A DNA stretch of 64,000 nucleotides from Bacteroidales bacterium WCE2008. Lineage in GTDB: Bacteria > Bacteroidota > Bacteroidia > Bacteroidales > UBA932. This document shows, in pieces, positions 9,795 to 19,452 of this stretch (position 1 is the stretch's first letter; every line of letters begins with the position of its first letter). The position numbers and the translations under genes are program-made. The stretch spans positions 372,001 to 436,000 of the forward strand of contig FUZM01000003.1 in the NCBI GenBank assembly GCA_900167925.1. The letters are read 5' to 3'. The notes under the pieces are model-generated. The model searched no databases and had not been told where the DNA came from. It worked only from the letters and a program-made list of their open reading frames with translations.

Positions 9795-10549
9795 TACTTC
9801 TCCTCCTCTTTCTCAACGTAAGGCTTTACCTCAGCGAGAGTAACCTCGAAAGTAAGCGGAGTATTAGGCTCGATACCACGGGTACCGTTCTCGCCATAAG
9901 CAAGCTCTGAAGGGATTACGAGCTGGATCTTACCGCCCTCGCCGATAAGCTGGAGGCCTTCTGTCCAACCTTTGATAACCCTGTCAAGCTGCATTCTTAC
10001 CGGCTTGGCGCCTTCCGGAGTCTGGTCGAACACTGTTCCGTCAGGAAGAGTACCCTTGTAGTTTACGAAAACGGTGTCCTTAGGACCCGGCTTGACATCA
10101 TTACCTGCCTCGAGAATAGTATACTGAAGACCGCTGTCGGTAGACTGCACACCATTCTTCTTGAGATTGTCGGCAAGGAACTTAGCCTCATTCTCCTTGT
10201 TGAGAGCCATGGTATACTCACGTCTCTTTGCGAGGAAGTTGTTGAATACTCTCTCCATCTCGTTAGGATCGATCTTGAACTGCTCTACGAAAGCAGAGTC
10301 ACGCTGGTCGCCCTTAGCCTTGATGAAATCGACCATGCCTCTCTTGATCTCGGCATAGTTGAGATCCTCACCAAAATTGTATCCCTTGACGAAGCTTCCG
10401 AAGTTGACACCCATAAGGTAGCTTACGGAATCGATTTCTGCCTTCTTAGGAAGAAGAGCCTTAGTCTCAGAAGAGCCGCCGTTGTTCTGGCCGCATGCTG
10501 CTACCATCACAAGGACAGCTGAAGCAGCTAAAAATGTTCTTAATTTCAT
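9794..10549 (-). CDS. FKBP-type peptidyl-prolyl cis-trans isomerase lipoprotein
   Basis: 251-aa predicted lipoprotein: N-terminal signal with lipobox VAAC (Cys19), then a helical dimerisation-type FkpA/Mip N-domain (about residues 35-140) and a C-terminal FKBP domain (about 145-245) with VNYKGTLPDGTVFDQT, VIKGWTEGL and IPSELAYGENG. The family accelerates proline isomerisation and assists folding of secreted proteins in the periplasm or at the outer membrane. It is followed by the DUF3127 gene with a one-base overlap; no functional link between them is obvious. Confidence 0.9.
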   Translation of the reverse strand: MKLRTFLAASAVLVMVAACGQNNGGSSETKALLPKKAEIDSVSYLMGVNFGSFVKGYNFGEDLNYAEIKRGMVDFIKAKGDQRDSAFVEQFKIDPNEMERVFNNFLAKRREYTMALNKENEAKFLADNLKKNGVQSTDSGLQYTILEAGNDVKPGPKDTVFVNYKGTLPDGTVFDQTPEGAKPVRMQLDRVIKGWTEGLQLIGEGGKIQLVIPSELAYGENGTRGIEPNTPLTFEVTLAEVKPYVEKEEEK

Positions 10550-10765
10550 ATCTAAAATACTTTAAATTATTCCAGTCATTTTCCGAAACCGGAAATCATA
10601 CAAATTTGGCAAAAAAATTCCAATTATCATAAATCATGGCGTTAAAAATCTTTTTCCTTTAGCGAAAGGGGCAGTTTATCAATAAAATTCATTGTTTTTT
10701 AAAAAATTGTGCTTAATTTTAAATGGTTGTTTGACACAACCCCTAACGATACGGGATACGAAACT

Positions 10766-12976
10766 ATGGATATTGACAGTTCGGTATTACGCTCCAGATT
10801 GAAGGAATTTTTCGGCTACGATAACTTCAAATCCGATCAGGAGCAGATTATCCGGCATCTTGTTGCCGGAAACAGCGCCTTTGTGCTGATGCCGACTGGA
10901 GGCGGCAAATCTCTCTGTTACCAGTTGCCGGCCCTGGTGATGCCGGGCACGGCTATAGTCATTTCCCCGCTTATTGCACTGATGAAGAACCAGGTCGATG
11001 CAATCCGCGGCTTCGTATCCGGAAACGAAGGCATCGCGCACTTCCTGAACTCATCGCTCAACAAGGCCCAGATAGCGGAAGTCCGCAGCGACCTCGAATC
11101 CGGCATCACGAAACTTCTGTATGTCGCCCCGGAATCCCTCACCAAAGAAGAGAATATCGCAATGCTGAAGGAGATAAAGATCTCCTTCTACGCCGTCGAC
11201 GAAGCGCACTGTATCTCCGAATGGGGTCATGATTTCAGACCTGAATACAGAAGGATCAGAGCCATCGTGGACGAGATCGGCAAAGCCCCGATAATCGCCC
11301 TGACAGCCACCGCCACCCCGAAAGTCCAGAGCGACATCCTGAAGAATCTGGGCATGCCTGACGCGAAAGTCTTCAAGTCCTCCTTCAATCGCCCGAATCT
11401 CTACTACGAAGTACGTGACAAGGTCGAGCCGGAGAAGGAAATAATCAGATACATAAAGCAGAACCCGGGAAAGTCCGGAATAATCTACTGCCTCAGCAGG
11501 AAGAAAGTCGAGGAACTCGCCCAGCTGCTGACGATCAACGGCATCAAGGCCCTCCCGTACCATGCCGGACTCGACGCCAAGACAAGAGCCGACAACCAGG
11601 ACGCCTTCCTGATGGAAGAAGTCGATGTGATCGTCGCCACGATCGCCTTCGGAATGGGCATAGACAAGCCTGATGTCAGGTTCGTCATCCATTACGACAT
11701 CCCGAAGAGCATAGAAGGCTACTACCAGGAGACCGGACGTGCAGGGCGAGACGGCAAGGAAGGCCGGTGCATCGCCTACTACAGTTACAAGGACATCCAG
11801 AAACTGGAGAAATTCATGCAGGGCAAACCGATATCCGAGCAGGAAATCGGCAAGCAGCTGCTTATGGAGACGGTAGCTTACGCCGAATCCGGAGAGTGCC
11901 GCAGAAAGCTGCTGCTCAACTACTTCGGCGAGGACTACCCGCAGGACAACTGCGGAACATGCGACAACTGCGTCAATCCGAAACCGAGATTCGACGGAAG
12001 GACCTGCATCGCCCTTGTGATCGACCTTATCCAGGCCCTGCCGGAGCACTTCAAGATGGAGCATCTGGCCAACATTCTCTCGGGAGTCGAGACGGCCATA
12101 ATCAAGTCTTACCAGCACGACAAGCTGGAGTTCTTCGGCGCGGGCAAAGACCATGACGTCAAGTTCTGGTGCATGGTCATCCATCAGGGACTGATCCGGC
12201 ATCTGTTCGAGAAAGAGATTGAAAGCTACGGACTTATATATGTAACCGAAGCCGGAGAGAAATTCCGGAAAGACCCTTATGAGATTCTGCTCTGCGAAGA
12301 CAGGCAGTTCTCCGAAGGCGTCGATGACGAAGACGATGACGACGCTGCAGCTACCGCGGCAATGAAAGGCGGCGGAGGAGGCGGCGACCCTGTCCTGCTG
12401 TCCATGCTGAAAGACCTCAGGAAACAGACTGCCAAGAGGCTCCATCTGCAGCCGTGGGTGATTTTCGGAGACCCGTCCCTCGATGACATGTGCATAATGT
12501 ATCCGACCAACCTCGAAGAGTTGAAGAACTGCCAGGGCGTCGGAGAAGGAAAGGCCAAGAAGTTCGGCCAGGAGTTCGTGGACCTGATCAGCCGGTATGT
12601 AGAGGAGAACGAAATAATGAGACCGGACGATTTCGTGGTCAAGTCGATGGCGACGAAGTCCCAGGACAAGGTCTATATAATCCAGTGCATCGACAGGCAG
12701 ATGGCCCTCGAAGATATCGCCGATGCCAAAGGAATGAGCATGGACGACCTGATGAGCGAGATCGAGAATATAGTCGAGTTCGGAACGAAGCTCAATCTGG
12801 ATTACTACATCAATGATAATCTGGACCAGGAGGTGATCGACGAGATCTACGATTATTTCAGGAATGAGGCCCAGTCAGACTCCGTCGAAGATGCCATCAA
12901 CGACCTGAGCCCGGATTATGAAGAACTTGAAATCCGTCTTGTCAGAGTGAAATTCCTGTCGGAAGTGGCGAACTAA
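10766..12976 (+). CDS. recQ: ATP-dependent DNA helicase RecQ
   Basis: 3'-5' DNA helicase acting in recombination and fork repair. From ATG at 10766 it is 736 aa; an upstream in-frame GTG (10709) exists but would add a non-conserved leader. Visible parts: Walker A PTGGGKSLCY, DEAH box AVDEAHCISEWGHDFRPEY, helicase motif VI QETGRAGRDG, RQC zinc cysteines (GEC, NCGTCDNC), winged helix, an acidic/Gly insert (EDDDD then GGGGGG) near residues 530-550, an HRDC domain, and an extra C-terminal helical region. RecQ proteins of this phylum are usually longer than E. coli RecQ, as here. The 3' end overlaps the convergent miaA stop by 4 bp. Confidence 0.95.
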   Translation: MDIDSSVLRSRLKEFFGYDNFKSDQEQIIRHLVAGNSAFVLMPTGGGKSLCYQLPALVMPGTAIVISPLIALMKNQVDAIRGFVSGNEGIAHFLNSSLNKAQIAEVRSDLESGITKLLYVAPESLTKEENIAMLKEIKISFYAVDEAHCISEWGHDFRPEYRRIRAIVDEIGKAPIIALTATATPKVQSDILKNLGMPDAKVFKSSFNRPNLYYEVRDKVEPEKEIIRYIKQNPGKSGIIYCLSRKKVEELAQLLTINGIKALPYHAGLDAKTRADNQDAFLMEEVDVIVATIAFGMGIDKPDVRFVIHYDIPKSIEGYYQETGRAGRDGKEGRCIAYYSYKDIQKLEKFMQGKPISEQEIGKQLLMETVAYAESGECRRKLLLNYFGEDYPQDNCGTCDNCVNPKPRFDGRTCIALVIDLIQALPEHFKMEHLANILSGVETAIIKSYQHDKLEFFGAGKDHDVKFWCMVIHQGLIRHLFEKEIESYGLIYVTEAGEKFRKDPYEILLCEDRQFSEGVDDEDDDDAAATAAMKGGGGGGDPVLLSMLKDLRKQTAKRLHLQPWVIFGDPSLDDMCIMYPTNLEELKNCQGVGEGKAKKFGQEFVDLISRYVEENEIMRPDDFVVKSMATKSQDKVYIIQCIDRQMALEDIADAKGMSMDDLMSEIENIVEFGTKLNLDYYINDNLDQEVIDEIYDYFRNEAQSDSVEDAINDLSPDYEELEIRLVRVKFLSEVAN

Positions 12977-13833
12977 AGTTCTATCCAGCGTATATCCTTA
13001 TCCCTTTTCCACCACGTCATCTGACGTTTGGCGTAGTGCCTTGTGTTGGTCTTGATATCGGCCACAGCCTGCTCCAGGCTGCATTTCCCGTCGAGATAGC
13101 TGAATATCTCCGAATAACCCACGGTCCTCAGCGCCGTAGTGTCGCGGTACTCCGCCAGAGAACGGACTTCATCGACAAGGCCGTCTTCCATCATCTTGTC
13201 GACCCGCTGGTTTATACGGTCATAAAGTACGTCCCGAGGCCTGCAGAGACCTATTTTCTCAATCTCGAAGCTTCTCTTCTTCGGGGCGGCCAGCTTGAAA
13301 GACGAGAACGGCCTGCCGGAGAGGAGGCAGACCTCGACGGCCCTCAGCACACGCTGCGGATTGGCTATGTCTATGGATTCATATGCGACCGGATCGAGCC
13401 TCTTAAGGTCCATGCGCAGGGAATCGACTCCCTCTTCGCGGACCCGCCTGGTGAGTTCCTGCCGGAGATCGTCATCTGCCGGCGGCATGTCATCCAGACC
13501 GTTGCAGACAGCATCGACATAGAACATCGAGCCTCCGGCCATGACCAGAGTCTCATGTCCTTCGGCGAAGAGTTTCTCTATCAGGTCGATGGCCTCCAGC
13601 TCATACATCCCGGCGGTGTACATCTTGGCGACCGTATGGTCCTGGATAAAATAATGCTTCACAGCGGCAAGCTGCGAAGCATCCGGGACTGCCGTCCCTA
13701 TGGTCATTTCCTTATATATCTGTCTTGAGTCGCACGAGATTACGGGAGAACCGACTCTCAGCGCAAGGTCAATGCTCCATCCTGTCTTTCCGACCGCTGT
13801 CGGTCCGACGACGATTATGAGCTTACGGCCCAC
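12973..13833 (-). CDS. miaA: tRNA dimethylallyltransferase
   Basis: Adds an isopentenyl group to A37 of tRNAs reading codons that start with U. The 286-aa protein has the P-loop GPTAVGKT, SCDSRQIYKEM, the GGSMFY substrate motif, and the C-terminal TRHYAKRQMTWW tRNA-binding segment. Slightly short of the ~300-316 aa typical length but complete. It lies 8 bp downstream of the PRiA4_ORF3-type gene on the same strand and converges with recQ. Confidence 0.95.
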   Translation of the reverse strand: MGRKLIIVVGPTAVGKTGWSIDLALRVGSPVISCDSRQIYKEMTIGTAVPDASQLAAVKHYFIQDHTVAKMYTAGMYELEAIDLIEKLFAEGHETLVMAGGSMFYVDAVCNGLDDMPPADDDLRQELTRRVREEGVDSLRMDLKRLDPVAYESIDIANPQRVLRAVEVCLLSGRPFSSFKLAAPKKRSFEIEKIGLCRPRDVLYDRINQRVDKMMEDGLVDEVRSLAEYRDTTALRTVGYSEIFSYLDGKCSLEQAVADIKTNTRHYAKRQMTWWKRDKDIRWIEL

Positions 13834-13841
13834 CTCAGAAA

Positions 13842-14432
13842 CTATTCGTTCTCGTCGTAGATCTCCTTTCCGTCCTCGTCTTCTCCATCCTCATCCTCAT
13901 CGTCGAGATCTTCGTCGTCATCGAAGTCCTCGTCATCGAGGTCGTCATCGAGATCGATATTTCCTTTGTCCTTGCCCCAGCCGGAAGAAACATGGATATG
14001 CTTCTGGTCGTCAGGAAGGTCTTCGTAGGCCACATAGCCATTCTCGAAGTCGATAGGGTTAGGTCCCTTGGTCTCTACGAGTCTAGGGTATTCTACGCCC
14101 TCGACCTCTTCGGACTCGCCTTCGAAAGTGACGATAACGCTCTTTCTGTTGGTCACGTCATAGAAATAGATGAACGAAGCAACGCCTTTCTCGACGGTGT
14201 CGGCGAGACTTACCTCGTCCACGGCACCTGCGCCGAGGTTGAAGAGGCCATATCTGGCCACAAGTCCGCCTGCATTGTCAAGCGCCTTGAACTGGATAAG
14301 CTGATCGTGCGCGAAGTCCAGGTCGTCGCGGAGACGGAGATGGAAATCATACAAAGTCATTGAAGATTTCAGCTCGTAAACACGGGCGAAACCTTTAAGT
14401 CCGGCGAGTGATACTCTATACCTATATACCAT
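13842..14432 (-). CDS. PRiA4_ORF3-like (IS1096 TnpR-type) protein with acidic tail
   Basis: 196 aa from ATG 14432; a 10-residue upstream extension (ATG 14462) is possible. The N-terminal ~150 residues (MVYRYRVSL, TLYDFHLRLRDDLDF, VASFIYFYDVTNRKSVIVTFEG) resemble the plasmid pRiA4b ORF-3 family, annotated in many genomes as IS1096 passenger TnpR-like. The last ~45 residues are almost only Asp/Glu. Homologues occur as stand-alone chromosomal genes in Bacteroidota, and no transposase or inverted repeats are visible here, so this is probably not part of a mobile element. Function unknown. Confidence 0.7.
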   Translation of the reverse strand: MVYRYRVSLAGLKGFARVYELKSSMTLYDFHLRLRDDLDFAHDQLIQFKALDNAGGLVARYGLFNLGAGAVDEVSLADTVEKGVASFIYFYDVTNRKSVIVTFEGESEEVEGVEYPRLVETKGPNPIDFENGYVAYEDLPDDQKHIHVSSGWGKDKGNIDLDDDLDDEDFDDDEDLDDEDEDGEDEDGKEIYDENE

Positions 14433-14485
14433 ACGTTCCAAGTTTTCTGTTTTACACCCCAAAGTTACAAAATATTTCGTTCCGG

Positions 14486-14516
14486 TTGCAAAATATTGCG
14501 AATTTCCCTACATTTG
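14486..14516 (+). promoter_or_regulatory. Bacteroidota-type promoter for the IMPACT-pyrB unit
   Basis: TTG at 14486-14488 and TACATTTG at 14509-14516, separated by 20 bases, fits the -33 TTTG / -7 TAnnTTTG pattern. Transcription would start about 25 bases before the ATG at 14543. Confidence 0.6.
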
Positions 14517-14542
14517 GAGGATATTTTACGACGCTGAGGTTT

Positions 14543-15166
14543 ATGACCCCGAATGAGACAATTATTAAAGATGCATATAAAAGCATCTCAGCCCGTTCAG
14601 AAGGGCTGTTCAAGGATAACGGCAGCCGTTTTATCGCACTCGCCTATCCGGTTGAGACTGTCTCGGAGATAAAAGAAATCGTTGACGGACTGAAAAAAGA
14701 GTACCATGATGCAAGGCATCATTGCTACGCATACCGTCTCGGTCACGAGGGGAAAATATTCAGGGCGAACGACGACGGTGAACCCTCAGGCTCGGCGGGA
14801 AGACCTATTCTTGGACAGATAGACTCTGTCGGACTCAGCGACATACTCGTCGTGGTAGTCAGATATTTCGGAGGGATCAAGCTTGGAATCCCCGGCCTGA
14901 TAAGGGCATATAAGACTTCTACCTCCGATGCACTTGAAAAAGCGGAAATAATAGATAAGATAGCCGGAACAAACTATTCACTGGAGTTCGGATATATGGA
15001 TATGAATGCTGTGATGAAAGTACTCAAGGATATGGGCTTGCCGCAGACGGGACAGTCCTTCGGAGAGACCTGCAGTCTTCAGACCAGAGTCCGGTTGTCC
15101 GCAGATACCGATTTTCACGAAAGACTTGAAAAAGTCTGCAAGATAAACGCACTTAATTCAGAATAG
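14543..15166 (+). CDS. IMPACT/YigZ family protein
   Basis: 207 aa from ATG 14543 (preceded by TGAGGT); a longer reading from 14408 runs through the promoter and is not credible. It carries the UPF0029/Impact N-domain signature: [36 protein letters not shown] and [13 protein letters not shown], followed by the YigZ C-terminal domain. The bacterial family is widespread; its biochemical role is not settled (eukaryotic IMPACT regulates translation through GCN1/GCN2). It ends 2 bp before pyrB, so the two are cotranscribed. Confidence 0.9.
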   Translation: MTPNETIIKDAYKSISARSEGLFKDNGSRFIALAYPVETVSEIKEIVDGLKKEYHDARHHCYAYRLGHEGKIFRANDDGEPSGSAGRPILGQIDSVGLSDILVVVVRYFGGIKLGIPGLIRAYKTSTSDALEKAEIIDKIAGTNYSLEFGYMDMNAVMKVLKDMGLPQTGQSFGETCSLQTRVRLSADTDFHERLEKVCKINALNSE

Positions 15167-15168
15167 AA

Positions 15169-16074
15169 ATGTCAAAGAATCTGATTTCAATTCAGGATTT
15201 TTCTAAAGAAGAGATTCTTCACGTACTCGACGTCGCAAAAGAGTTCGAGAAGAACAGAAGCCAGGATTTCCTCTCGGGCAAGGTCGTCGCCTGTCTCTTT
15301 TTCGAGCCGTCGACAAGGACCCGACTCTCCTTCGAAGCGGCAATCAACCGTCTGGGCGCAAGAGTAATCGGCTTCCCTGACGCCAGAAACACCAGCCAGA
15401 GCAAAGGAGAAACTCTTGAAGACACAATCAGAATAGTCTCGAACTACGCAGACATGATCGTAATGAGGCACCCGATGGAAGGGGCCGCCGCAGTGGCCGC
15501 AAGCGTCTCGCCGGTTCCGATCGTCAACGCCGGAGACGGAGCCAACCAGCATCCGACCCAGACTCTCCTCGACATGTACACCATACTCCAGACCCAGGGA
15601 AGACTCGACGGACTGGACATCAACATGGTGGGAGACCTCAAATACGGCAGGACCGTGCATTCTCTGACTCAGGCGATGTCGCATTTCAACCCGCATTTCA
15701 CATTTACGGCTCCTGACGAGCTCCGCATGCCTAAGAAGTATCTGGAGAAGCTCTCGGAGCAGAATATAGACTACGTAGAAACCGAATCTCTCGAGGAGCA
15801 CCTTAACGACTGCGACATACTCTACATGACCAGAGTCCAGCAGGAGAGGTTCCCTTCCAAGGAGGACTACGACAAAGTAAAGGATGTTTACGAGCTTACG
15901 GCCTCCATGCTCGGAGGCGTCCGCAAGAACATGAAGATACTGCACCCGCTGCCAAGGATCACCGAAATCGCAACCGATGTCGATGATACTCCGTATGCAT
16001 ACTACTTCCAGCAGGCCCAGAACGGAATGTTCGTGAGGATGGCCGTAATCTCCTATCTTTTGGGATACCGTTAA
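15169..16074 (+). CDS. pyrB: Aspartate carbamoyltransferase catalytic subunit
   Basis: Condenses carbamoyl phosphate and aspartate in pyrimidine synthesis. The 301-aa protein has the carbamoyl-phosphate loop [13 protein letters not shown], the catalytic QSKGET-type loop, [15 protein letters not shown], and HPLPR near the C-terminus. No regulatory subunit gene (pyrI) follows; the next gene is serC after 37 bp. pyrI may be elsewhere or absent. Confidence 0.96.
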   Translation: MSKNLISIQDFSKEEILHVLDVAKEFEKNRSQDFLSGKVVACLFFEPSTRTRLSFEAAINRLGARVIGFPDARNTSQSKGETLEDTIRIVSNYADMIVMRHPMEGAAAVAASVSPVPIVNAGDGANQHPTQTLLDMYTILQTQGRLDGLDINMVGDLKYGRTVHSLTQAMSHFNPHFTFTAPDELRMPKKYLEKLSEQNIDYVETESLEEHLNDCDILYMTRVQQERFPSKEDYDKVKDVYELTASMLGGVRKNMKILHPLPRITEIATDVDDTPYAYYFQQAQNGMFVRMAVISYLLGYR

Positions 16075-16111
16075 TGTTTATTAAAAGAAAATCAATTTAC
16101 ACATCAATATA

Positions 16112-17185
16112 ATGGGAAAGGTTCATGTTTTCAACGCCGGGCCATGCATTCTGCCCGAGCAGGTTATTGACAACACAATCAAAGCGCTTAAGGATTTCAA
16201 GGAAACCGGAATGTCCGTCCTTTCAATATCCCACCGCGCCAAAGAGTGGGAAGAGACGATGAACGAGTGCCGCGCACTCTGGAAGGAGCTTCTCCATATT
16301 CCTGATACCCACGAGGTAGTATTCCTCGGCGGCGGAGCAAGCCTCCAGTTCCTTTATGTGGCTATGAACTTCCTCGAGAAGAAAGCCGCATATCTCGATA
16401 CCGGTGTATGGGCACACAAGGCTCTCCAGCAGGCCCAGGGCATCGGAGAGGCATACGCCATCGCTTGCTCGAAAGACAAGAACTACACCTACATCCCTAA
16501 GGGCTTCGAAATCCCTAAGGACATCGACTATCTGCATATCACCACCAACAATACGATCTACGGCACCGAGATCAGGGAGGACATCGACTGCCCTGTTCCG
16601 CTCATCGCCGACATGTCATCTGACATCATGACAAGACCTGTGGACGTCAGCAAGTACTCCCTCATCTATGGTGGCGCGCAGAAGAACGTGGGCCCTGCCG
16701 GAGTCATCTTCGCAATCATCCGCAAGGACGCCCTCGGAAAGGTAAGCCGCTTCATCCCTACCATGCTTGACTACCGCACCCATATCGACAAGGAGTCAAT
16801 GTTCAACACTCCTCCGGTATTCGCTATCTACGTAATGACCGAGACCCTCAAGTGGCTCAAGGGCATCGGCGGAGTCGAGGCTATCCAGAAGATCAACCAG
16901 AAGAAGGCAGCCCTTCTCTACGACGAGATCGACCGTAACTCCATGTTCGTCGGCACAGCCGTCAAGGAAGACCGCTCGCTCATGAACGTCTGCTTCGTGA
17001 TGGCCCCTGGCAAGGAAGACCTCCAGGACGAGTTCATGGCTTTCGCCAAGGCTCACGGCATGATCGGCATCAAGGGCCACCGCAGCGTAGGCGGCTTCCG
17101 CGCCTCCCTCTATAACGCCTGCACAATCGAGGACGTACAGGCTCTCGTAGATTGCATGAAAGAATTCGAACAGCTCCATAAATAA
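16112..17185 (+). CDS. serC: Phosphoserine aminotransferase
   Basis: PLP enzyme that converts 3-phosphohydroxypyruvate to phosphoserine, and also serves the vitamin B6 route in many bacteria. The 357-aa protein begins [13 protein letters not shown], has the phosphate-cup motif GGGASLQF and the PLP lysine in [12 protein letters not shown], and ends in [16 protein letters not shown]. It is followed by serA (6 bp) and a DUF1015 gene (4 bp), a compact serine synthesis unit. Confidence 0.97.
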   Translation: MGKVHVFNAGPCILPEQVIDNTIKALKDFKETGMSVLSISHRAKEWEETMNECRALWKELLHIPDTHEVVFLGGGASLQFLYVAMNFLEKKAAYLDTGVWAHKALQQAQGIGEAYAIACSKDKNYTYIPKGFEIPKDIDYLHITTNNTIYGTEIREDIDCPVPLIADMSSDIMTRPVDVSKYSLIYGGAQKNVGPAGVIFAIIRKDALGKVSRFIPTMLDYRTHIDKESMFNTPPVFAIYVMTETLKWLKGIGGVEAIQKINQKKAALLYDEIDRNSMFVGTAVKEDRSLMNVCFVMAPGKEDLQDEFMAFAKAHGMIGIKGHRSVGGFRASLYNACTIEDVQALVDCMKEFEQLHK

Positions 17186-17191
17186 TTTGAA

Positions 17192-18112
17192 ATGAAAGTA
17201 CTGGTTGCAACACAGAAACCTTTCTCAGCAGCAGCTGTAAAAGGCATAAAAGAAATAATCGAGGCCGCCGGCTATGAGTTCAGCGCTCTCGAGAAGTATC
17301 CTGAGCAGGCAGACCTCGTAAAGGCAGTTGCCGATGTAGATGCTCTCATCATCCGCTCTGACAAAGTCACTGCAGAAGTACTCGAGGCAGCAAAGAACCT
17401 CAAGATCGTGGTTCGCGCCGGAGCTGGCTTTGACAACGTGGACCTCGCCGCAGCGACCGCCCACAATGTCGTTGTCATGAATACTCCTGGCCAGAATGCG
17501 AATGCCGTCGCTGAACTCGCCATCGCAATGATGATCTACATGAGCAGGACCCAGTTCACTCCGGCCACAGGCTGCGAGATCATGGGCAAGAAACTCGGAG
17601 TGCAGGCCTTCGGAAACGTCGGCCGTCTCGTAGGCAAGAAAGCCGAGGCTCTCGGTATGGAGGTTATGGCCATCGACCCTTTCATCCCTGCCGACAAGAT
17701 CCGCGAGCTCGGAGCTGAACCTGCAGACAGCCTGGAGCATCTCTACGGCTCATGCGACTTCGTTTCGATCCATATCCCTGCCACCCCTGAGACCATCGGC
17801 TCGATCAACTATGACCTCATCACCAAGATGCCTAAGGGCGCATGTCTCGTGAACACCGCCCGCAAGGAAGTTATCGATGAGGCCGGACTGCTCAAGGCTC
17901 TCGAGGACCGTCAGGACCTGAAATACGTCACCGACGTCGCTCCGGACAATTATGAGACTCTCCGCGAGAAATTCGGACTGAGAGTTTTCGCCACCCCTAA
18001 GAAGATGGGAGCGCAGACCGCCGAGGCCAACCTCAACGCCGGCCTTGCAGCTGCACGCCAGATCGTTGATTTCTTCAAGACAGGCAACACCCGCTTCCAG
18101 GTAAACAAGTAA
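17192..18112 (+). CDS. serA: D-3-phosphoglycerate dehydrogenase, short form
   Basis: First enzyme of serine synthesis. The 306-aa protein is the short class without ACT or ASB regulatory domains. D-isomer 2-hydroxyacid dehydrogenase features: RAGAGFDNVD, the nucleotide loop AFGNVGR (first glycine of GxGxxG is Ala), and catalytic Arg224 in NTARKEVID. The region that normally supplies the catalytic histidine (HxGAST in classical SerA) reads TPKKMGAQT, so Lys270/Lys271 stand where His is expected. Position between serC and the DUF1015 gene supports the assignment. Direct feedback inhibition by serine through an ACT domain is not expected. Confidence 0.9.
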   Translation: MKVLVATQKPFSAAAVKGIKEIIEAAGYEFSALEKYPEQADLVKAVADVDALIIRSDKVTAEVLEAAKNLKIVVRAGAGFDNVDLAAATAHNVVVMNTPGQNANAVAELAIAMMIYMSRTQFTPATGCEIMGKKLGVQAFGNVGRLVGKKAEALGMEVMAIDPFIPADKIRELGAEPADSLEHLYGSCDFVSIHIPATPETIGSINYDLITKMPKGACLVNTARKEVIDEAGLLKALEDRQDLKYVTDVAPDNYETLREKFGLRVFATPKKMGAQTAEANLNAGLAAARQIVDFFKTGNTRFQVNK

Positions 18113-18116
18113 TATC

Positions 18117-19361
18117 ATGGTAAGAGTAAAACCGTTCGCGGCTATCCGCCCTCCGAAATCCATCGTGACCGAAGTCGCAGCACCGCCTTATGACGTGCTG
18201 AACTCCGCCGAGGCCAAGGCTATGGCAGGAGAGAAATCCCTCCTCCATATCACAAAGCCGGAGATCGATTTCGAGCCTATCGCCGGGGAACATGAGCAGA
18301 GGACATACGACAAGGCAGTCGCCAACTTCAAGGAATGGAAGAAGAAAGGCTGGCTTGTCCAGGACAGCAAGCCTTGCTACTACGTATATTCCCAGACCAT
18401 GGGCAAGCGCACGCAGTACGGTCTCGTGCTCTGCGCCCATACCGACGACTACGCCGAGGGCAAGATCAAGAAGCACGAGCTTACCCGCAAGGACAAGGAA
18501 GACGACAGGATGATCCATGTGCGCATCCAGAACGCCAACATAGAGCCGGTGTTCTTTGCGTACAAGGACAACGCCGAACTCAACTCCATCGTATCTTCGG
18601 TCATCACAGCGGCTCCTGAATACAGTTTCATCGACGAGAACGACTTCGGCCATTCGTTCTGGCCTGTCACCGATGACGCCGTGATCGCCCGCATCACCGA
18701 GATCTTTACCAATGACGTGGATGCATTCTACGTGGCCGACGGCCACCACAGGACTGCAGCCGCAGCCCGCGTGGGAGCCGAGAAGAAGGCGCAGAATCCT
18801 GCCCATACAGGAGAAGAGGAATACAACTGGTTCATGGCCGTATGCTTCCCTGAGAGCCATCTCAAGATCATCGACTACAACCGCGTGGTGAAAGACCTCA
18901 ACGGAATGAGCGAGGAACAGCTTCTCAAAGCTCTCGAAGCTGACTTCGAGGTCAGGCTCGAAAGCGAGAAGGAGCCTTATGCCCCGTCCGGCCTGCACAA
19001 CTTCAGCATGTATCTCGGAAAGAAATGGTACAGCCTCCAGGCCAAGCCGGGACGCTACGACGACAATGATCCTATCGGAGTCCTCGACGTGACCATACTC
19101 TCCAACCTCGTGCTTGACAAGCTTCTCGGAATCAAGGACCTCCGTACCGACAAGAGAATTGACTTCGTCGGAGGCATCCGCGGTCTCGGAGAGCTCAGCC
19201 GCAGGGTTGACAGCGGCGAGATGAAGGTCGCTTTCGCCCTTTATCCGGTATCGATGGAGCAGCTGATCAACATTGCCGACACCGGCAATATCATGCCTCC
19301 GAAGACTACCTGGTTCGAGCCGAAGCTCCGCTCAGGTCTTGCCATCCATTCACTGGATTAA
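18117..19361 (+). CDS. DUF1015 family protein
   Basis: 414-aa protein matching DUF1015 from its start (VRVKPFAAIRP, VAAPPYDVLN) through YVYSQTMG and the conserved YVADGHHRTAAAA segment, which resembles the nucleotide-binding loop of ParB/sulfiredoxin-like kinases. It is 4 bp after serA, and this serC-serA-DUF1015 order is common in Bacteroidota, which suggests a role in serine or phosphoserine metabolism; a kinase-like activity is inference only. A strong terminator follows. Confidence 0.82.
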   Translation: MVRVKPFAAIRPPKSIVTEVAAPPYDVLNSAEAKAMAGEKSLLHITKPEIDFEPIAGEHEQRTYDKAVANFKEWKKKGWLVQDSKPCYYVYSQTMGKRTQYGLVLCAHTDDYAEGKIKKHELTRKDKEDDRMIHVRIQNANIEPVFFAYKDNAELNSIVSSVITAAPEYSFIDENDFGHSFWPVTDDAVIARITEIFTNDVDAFYVADGHHRTAAAARVGAEKKAQNPAHTGEEEYNWFMAVCFPESHLKIIDYNRVVKDLNGMSEEQLLKALEADFEVRLESEKEPYAPSGLHNFSMYLGKKWYSLQAKPGRYDDNDPIGVLDVTILSNLVLDKLLGIKDLRTDKRIDFVGGIRGLGELSRRVDSGEMKVAFALYPVSMEQLINIADTGNIMPPKTTWFEPKLRSGLAIHSLD

Positions 19362-19386
19362 AAAACGTATTCAACATATCCCCACT

Positions 19387-19428
19387 CAGCCTGCACGGAT
19401 TCTTTTTCCTTGCAGGCTGTTTTATTTT
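19387..19428 (+). terminator. Intrinsic terminator after the serC-serA-DUF1015 unit
   Basis: Perfect 9-bp stem CAGCCTGCA / TGCAGGCTG with a 15-base loop, then TTTTATTTT. It lies 25 bp beyond the DUF1015 stop codon. Confidence 0.88.
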
Positions 19429-19440
19429 CGGAATTATCCT

Positions 19441-19448
19441 TATCTTTG
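19441..19448 (+). promoter_or_regulatory. -7 promoter box before the DUF6377 regulator gene
   Basis: Exact TATCTTTG (TAnnTTTG). It sits only 4 bp before the first candidate ATG (19453); if functional, transcription would begin at or just after that codon and the ATG at 19468 would be the real start. Confidence 0.4.
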
Positions 19449-19452
19449 GGAC

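Noticed and set aside
13842-14432. Insertion-sequence passenger gene
   Set aside because: Name of the family suggests IS1096, but no transposase, terminal repeats or target duplication are present nearby.
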